From Epiperipatus broadwayi (Eukaryota > Onychophora > Udeonychophora > Euonychophora > Peripatidae), in the NCBI GenBank assembly GCA_028023455.1, contig JAQFVV010000020.1, forward strand, positions 11,198,385 through 11,262,384: a stretch of 64,000 bases of DNA, in the 5' to 3' direction. The position numbers and the translations under genes are program-made. Numbering within the stretch: the first letter of the stretch is position 1; the number at the start of each line of letters is the position of its first letter. This document shows positions 58,461-64,000 of the stretch, piece by piece. The notes below the pieces were generated by a model. That model was not told where the DNA came from and did not search any database. It saw nothing but the letters and a program-made list of their open reading frames with translations.

Positions 58461-61015
58461 AAATAATTTCTCTTTGAGGCTGTGTACGTAATGGCCATAC
58501 TTATTTACTAGTAATTGCTTATTATTATAAACTAAATATGAAACTTAAAATAATTTAAAAATAAGGGGGAAAGGAATAAAAAGATGCAATATATATTTTT
58601 AGATTAACTTATTAAAAAGGAAGTTTCGATAAATGACAAGTTTTCGAGATTTTACCGAAACTAAATTGAAATGGGATTTTTAGCTAACATTAGTTTAACA
58701 ACTTTAAAAGTGAAAAACTATTGTCATGTCATAAGAGTGACTTCCTGTGAATTTTGAAAAGTATACATATTGAATTTTAAACAGTCAATAGAGGGAAAAA
58801 ATTAAGAATTAACGCCAAATAATAAATATTACCCTTCCTCCATCAAAAGGATTCGCTAATACATTTATTCATATCTAAAAAAAAAGTATATATACAATTA
58901 TAAAATATTATTCGTAAATAATTGCGAATTTTATATTTTTTTAATTATTAAAATATGGGGAAATGTGTCTATATATATGTACACACACATAAAAGCATAT
59001 ACACCAATAAATATGGCAAACTATTTTAAATATTAAGCATCATAATGATACTGCAATAGAACAAAGAAGAAAAATAACACCAGATATCCGGATCGGTCAT
59101 GTACTGCATTTTAAAATTCGAAAAATTGTCTTCAGTTATATAAACAAGCAATTTGATTAAACCACAACTTGTAAAAGTTAAGAATTCTTTAGTTTTTATT
59201 TTTACTTTGTAATTCGAAATTTAACTGCAATTTTTTCCTTCTAAATATCACATTTTTAGAAACAAAAAAAAAGATTTTTGTTTTATTAACGCACCTAAGT
59301 TAGTAAGTTTGCCTTCATGGACCTAATGACCTTGAAAAATGTTTTTCAGGTCACGGCTTAGATTTTTTTCTTCAAGTAATCAGCCCGTAGCCAAACAGCT
59401 AATTATATATAACAATAGTTCTGACGCTCGAATGTCATATGACTTCCCGAGTAACTAAACTTACGATTTTTTATTTAATATTGTTTGTAATATTTAAATA
59501 CAAATATATTGTTTGGTAAATAGCAATTAATTTATTGTGAGCTAAAGAGCAAAGATACTAGATTATTTTCGGTGATACTGGATTAACTTTTGTTGTTCAT
59601 ACAGTATCGATGCGCTGGCTGTCTACAAAAAAAAAAAAAAAACATCGAAATATGATGCTTTCTTCACTACTAGTTTTACTCAGAGTTGTCCAATTTCTAC
59701 GGGCGATAAACCCATCGTCCACCATTACCATTTTAATTCTAAACTCTCGATCAGAAGAGAAAACAAATTTTAAACCTATTTTTTTCATGTTAATCGAATA
59801 ATAAAACTTTTATTTAAATTAATCTATTAAAAAAAATTAATATTAGCGCAAAAACTGCATATGTATATATATGTGTGTGTGAACACATAGCAACACTTAA
59901 AATAAAAGGTTGCTTTGTTCTCTTCTAAAATTTAGTTCTTAACAAATATTAATGGAGGGCATTGTAAACACCACGAGAATGACCTAATTCCACTGGAGTG
60001 TGGCTGACCTCCGGTAAAACCTCTTTTTGTCAACTCTTGTAGTCTAGAATCTAAATATGTTTTCAACAAAAATCCATCTTCAAAAATCTTTTCCTTTATT
60101 GTTAGCTTTTTTGCATTTGAAAAAATACAATTTAAAATTTCTACAGTATACAACTAATAATAAACACGTACCAAAACACATCCATGTTTGACTGTTAGAA
60201 AATAAAAAAAGAATTTAAATATTACTATATTAAAAGTATGCATACATTAAACTATACTTCATGTGTAAGCAAAGCAACATCTGTGTGCTTTGACATATTT
60301 ACAATCTTTCATTTCTCTTTAACATTTATTTTTTTAGATACTAAAACATTTCATTCTCAAAAGAGTTACAATTTATGTATTTCAAATGGAGATTCGAAAC
60401 ATTTCTTAATTTGAAGTCCAAAACTTTCTTAATATTTAAATTGTGAATTTAGTATTAAATATTTTGTTAAACCACTAAACATTACATGATCACCATTTCT
60501 TATGCTTGCACATAACTGTTATTAAAACAGGCAAAACTCTCTACACAGTAGTGCCACTCAGTGCCAGCCAGAGTTTTGCCTATATTAAATATTTTGTACA
60601 AGTTTAAATATACAATGTAAACCATTGGCATATTTCCTAGTCAATAAGCTGGTAAAAGTTGAGAGTGAACAAAAAGAAGTATGACCAATAATGAAATGGA
60701 ATGATCTTCAACACAATAATGAATGTCCACATGAGTTGACTGAAACACAAAACAGATAATAAATAGGTCATTCTGGATAAATGATTGGGGTTTTTATATT
60801 CTAACTAGTAATTCAATTGTTACTAATTTTATTCTTTTCTGAGCCAACTAAAATCTGGTGAAATGAAAAAACACAGAAAAGGTAGTTTTTTTTTTTTCAT
60901 ATTTAGCTTTATCACTGCCTAGTATGTTTTCAGTATACCCTCATTGATCAAAGTTTAATAACTAGAAGTTTATGATATCTAATAATAATATACTCGATTT
61001 AAAATTTAGTCTAGT
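58461..61015. other. AT-rich region, no gene recognised
   Basis: Includes the small F2 palindrome at 60529-60581. Open frames of 63-73 codons (59597-59801, 59932-60153) have no recognised domain. Confidence 0.45.
60529..60581. repeat. F2 terminal fragment flanked by 12-bp inverted repeats
   Basis: aggcaaaactct (60529-60540), then the F2 end gtagtgccactcagtgccag, then agagttttgcct (60570-60581). The inverted 12-mers are the F2 terminus joined to its own complement. Confidence 0.75.
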
Positions 61016-61192
61016 TTATTTAGGACTTTAAACATCACTGACGAAGACCACAAGCCAGAAACTAGTTTGGGGATATTGGATGAGTAGGCACTAGATAGGG
61101 ATTTTATGCACAAGCCTTCTGACATCCATTGATTACTACGTCTTGCTTTGAGAGGCACTACTGTACAGAGAGAGTTTTGCTTACGATTTAGG
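61016..61192 (+). repeat. F2 repeat with hammerhead-like motif
   Basis: Body as at 8172-8365. Core CTGACGA (61037-61043), GAAAC (61057-61061), TA, GTT (61064-61066), TGGGG. The upstream stem I strand is lost (acatca instead of tcctca), because the copy diverges just 5' of the core, and stem II is weak. Downstream gagaggcactactgt and gagttttgc define the end. Confidence 0.72.
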
Positions 61193-62231
61193 ACTTCTTT
61201 ATTTTGTCTGAAGTACTTTCTAGCTAGAAGAATCTCACACAGAAGAAGTAGCACATTTGTGTACCACGTCTTTGACTCTTTCCAAGAGGTTATGGGTTTT
61301 CGTCACAGGTATTTAGTTCAAAACAACCTGGCTAACCATTCAATATTGGCCAGTATATAGGTATATAACCACCAATAGTTACAAGGTAAAAAATATGAAA
61401 AACTGCTCAGCAGTTAGTTGTTGGAATACCTGCATACTCGACTATTCTTCTCCGAGACTGGTGGCAAGATCATTATCCTGCAGTGAGGTATTTATTAAAA
61501 ATGCTGTTTTATTTACGATTTTAATTTCTAGCTACCTTTGATAAAACTATATATAATGATGCCATATAATTTTGTTGAACATTTACTGAAAATCTTAAAT
61601 AAATTTAGCAATATCTGTTCAATTGTGTTTGATGTTTTGATTGATTGAAGATTGCATCATTTTGATACAGCTATTGATGCTTACAAGTTTTTGTCTATCT
61701 TTAGAAAAATTAATTTTGATACTGTAATTTCTATTTAACTTTGTTGCTTTAGGAGCTGAACTGCTTTTGCCATCATTTGAATGAATATATAATATCAATG
61801 GAAATCTCAATATGTATATAGTTAATTGCCTGAATGTGTGTTGGGTTAGTTAGCTATATAACAGAGTATTACAACCAAAATGATCATAGCAAGTGGTATT
61901 TTTCAATGCTTGCCATCCTCTTAAAATAATTTATTCTAACATCACTAATTTTAACAAGACCTGTGTTTTTAAAAAGCAATTTGAATACACCTAAGTCAAA
62001 AAGTTTCCAATTGCTGTACTCTGCTTTTAAGATTGCAAAGAGCAAACAAAAAAAAAGACAAAATCTTCAATATTCACACAAGATATATTTAAACATTAAA
62101 AATAAAACTGTAAACGCATATGAATCCAACTTTTGAATTTTTATAATTAGCCAATAAATAGTTTTCAAGTGTTTCCATCAATTCTAATTTTACCAAAATC
62201 ACTCTTTTCTTTATTTTGCTGTAATATCTTA
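61193..62231. other. AT-rich region, one SINE-B remnant
   Basis: 61265-61375 resembles SINE-B (ggttatgggttttcgtcaca, ccattcaatattggccagta). No gene recognised. Confidence 0.4.
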
Positions 62232-62499
62232 TATAAATACAATTTATCCATATCACTTTGAACACTTTTCAGCAAACCCTTTATTTCTACATATATACAT
62301 ACACCTACACTTTGACTGTCCTGCAGTCTTCTTCAGAGTTAATCCATTACATATGACATGCATTTATCTGTCATATGTAATGGATTAACAACTCTGAAGA
62401 AGACTGCAGGACAGTCGAAATATAGGTATATGTATATATGTACAAATAAAGGATTTTGCTAAAAAGTGTTCAAATTGGTTTGGATAAATTGTATTTATA
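62232..62499. mobile_element. F3 foldback: inverted pair with hammerhead-like cores
   Basis: Two inverted arms (62232-62358, 62369-62499) around a 10-nt loop. Outer ends are tataaatacaatttatcca / tggataaattgtatttata. Each arm holds the motif CTGAAGA-A-GACTG-loop-CAGTC-GAAA; on the right arm it lies at 62394-62420 (plus), on the left at 62346-62320 (minus, with G12 lost). The centre gtcatatgtaatggattaa is also inverted. No ORF, no clear TSD. Family resemblance to Penelope-type terminal repeats is inferred from the motif. Confidence 0.75.
62394..62420 (+). ncRNA. Hammerhead-like motif (F3)
   Basis: CTGAAGA (62394-62400), A, GACTG/CAGTC (5 bp, loop CAGGA), GAAA (62417-62420), followed by tataggtata, which could form ATA/TAT stem III. 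No matching stem I. Compare 18685-18713, where the stem is GATTGC/GCAATC. Confidence 0.4.
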
Positions 62500-64000
62500 A
62501 TTCTAATTTTAGTAATAATTACAGCTGATAAAAGTATATTTTATTATTTAATAAAGTTTTTTTTTTTTCTGATATATGTGAACATGCATATTACATTTGA
62601 TTGTGAACTTAATACACATGAAATCAATTATATACTGCCAGAGTAGCTAGATTTTAAAATCCAAAATATAGATTCTGATCCTAAAATGGATAGATCCCTT
62701 AATTTTGATAATCATGGCCCAAGTATGCATGCACATACATCAGAAAGTAGCATTCAATTTAGGAAAAATATAATCTTGAAAACAGTATGTATAAAAAAAA
62801 TGAATATTCTACAGCAGATGTGGAGCAAAGAGATATTTGGGTACATAATTTCTTTCTCTCACACACATAAACAAAAATTTATAAATAAGATATTAATAAA
62901 GCTTTTTGAAAACAGGAATGAAATTGAAAGAAGTAATTTCAAATATCTGGAAAATCATCAGTGATATCACAAGACACATGATAAAAAGATGTCATTTAGT
63001 GATAGCATAGGTAAACCTTAGAAATTTTCCAAATTCCAACCAGGTTTACAATTTGTTTGCCATGTACCCGACCAAGCCAACACACATAATCATTCAATAT
63101 AAATAGGTATATGACTATTCTTAGCTAAACATTAAAACACAGATGGAAAGTTGCTAAACCTTTGCTTTCTCCAGTAGTTAAAGTTTGATAATGTCTTCTC
63201 TTTGTTCCTTTAGAGAAATGGGGACACTGGTGATGCTTGATTGCTTTCACCAATAGAATTTGATTAAAGATAGAGTTATAGTTAGTTAGTGTTGAAGTCT
63301 TTTCAAAAGAAAAAATAGTTACAAAAGTTATGTCAAATAAATATAAGAATGAGCGGTCCTTGCAATATGTGTTAGCATGTTTCATGGATTAGCTTGCATA
63401 ATCATCATAAAATTAATCTTGCTTTGTCTTTTTTCATTATCTTTTTTTTTTCTTCTTCTAGAAACAGAATGGTTAAATTCAATTACAAATGGCTGCTATT
63501 AATGATGATGAAAAATATCTATGACATAAGGGACTTATTATTTTATAAATATTAATAAACTCCAGTGTTACAACATGAAATGGAAGCTTATAACCTCAAT
63601 GATCCAACATGTTCATAGTATTCCCTTGCCTAGACATTGAGCCCATATTTGAGCACCATTGTGTGTGTATGTATGCCTGCATTGTATGTATTTACGACAT
63701 TATGAGAGGCACAAGCTTTTAATATAAATTTAATATTTAAGATGCAGTTTTCAAAATTAAACCGTCACAAGAATAAATATTAATGTGAGATTTTACTCTT
63801 CTAACGGAACAACTCTCTTTGATTTCCGTTTGTGGTCAAATTAAAGAATATCTACATGGACCAAATAGACAAGAGAATTTGAAAAAGCTATGCTATTTTT
63901 ATTTTTATATTATAAAATTACAACTAATTAAGCAATTTGTCAAAGTTTGATAAATATTTCATTCAATTCTGCAAAATTTAAAACTAGAACTCTAACTTCT
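62500..64000. other. AT-rich region, no gene recognised
   Basis: Holds a SINE-B at about 62985-63130 (catgtacccgaccaagccaa, aataggtatatgactattct). A strong polypyrimidine tract plus AG ends at 63461 (see findings). The 92-codon frame 62686-62964 and the 86-codon minus frame 63385-63125 show no domain. Confidence 0.4.

Overview
This is a 64 kb, very AT-rich window of eukaryotic nuclear DNA. The transposon content (RTE-, Tx1- and other LINE relics, hAT MITEs with 8-bp target duplications, tRNA-derived SINEs, a Ty3-like relic, hammerhead-bearing repeats) points to an invertebrate metazoan. The phylum cannot be fixed from the sequence alone; I infer an AT-rich lineage such as a cnidarian, mollusc or arthropod. 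I found no intact host gene, rRNA, genuine tRNA or CRISPR. The longest open frames belong to one LINE.

Layout. 0-9 kb: a 492-bp hAT MITE (137-628), a ~680-bp foldback carrying hammerhead ribozyme motifs (2260-2942), four tRNA-derived SINEs, and an RTE 3' fragment. 9.6-13.1 kb: an old, stop-ridden RTE copy broken up by two SINEs and two foldback MITEs. 13.9-17.2 kb: a near-canonical hammerhead motif (14031-14089), two inverted RTE 3' ends, a possible orphan exon (16119-15973) and another LINE relic. 23.7-26.9 kb: a young, almost full-length RTE-like LINE with apurinic-type endonuclease and reverse transcriptase, disabled by two stops and two 1-nt deletions. 30-40 kb: a ZBED-type hAT transposase relic and further hammerhead foldbacks. 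41-43.6 kb: two SINEs and a foldback with an internal 93-bp tandem duplication. 46.5-51.6 kb: a minus-strand Tx1/L1-like LINE (ORF1, endonuclease, RT) interrupted by a 502-bp hAT MITE and a 153-bp palindromic insert. 52.7-53.9 kb: the C-terminal part of a different LINE. 54.5-64 kb: more ribozyme-type repeats, a third hAT MITE, a Ty3 integrase relic, a small zinc-finger reading frame, and an inverted pair of elements with a hammerhead-like core.

The most interesting content is three unrelated repeat families that each carry a hammerhead-type core (CUGANGA, stem II, GAAA). Family F1 has the complete architecture: core, 5-bp stem II with a G-C closing pair, a 2-bp stem III, and a bulged 11-bp stem I. 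It recurs in at least eight copies, several arranged as head-to-head foldbacks that end in a tRNA B-box-like motif. Hammerheads are known in Penelope-like elements and in animal retrozymes, so the ribozyme itself is not new. The foldback organisation with two opposed ribozymes is what deserves checking.
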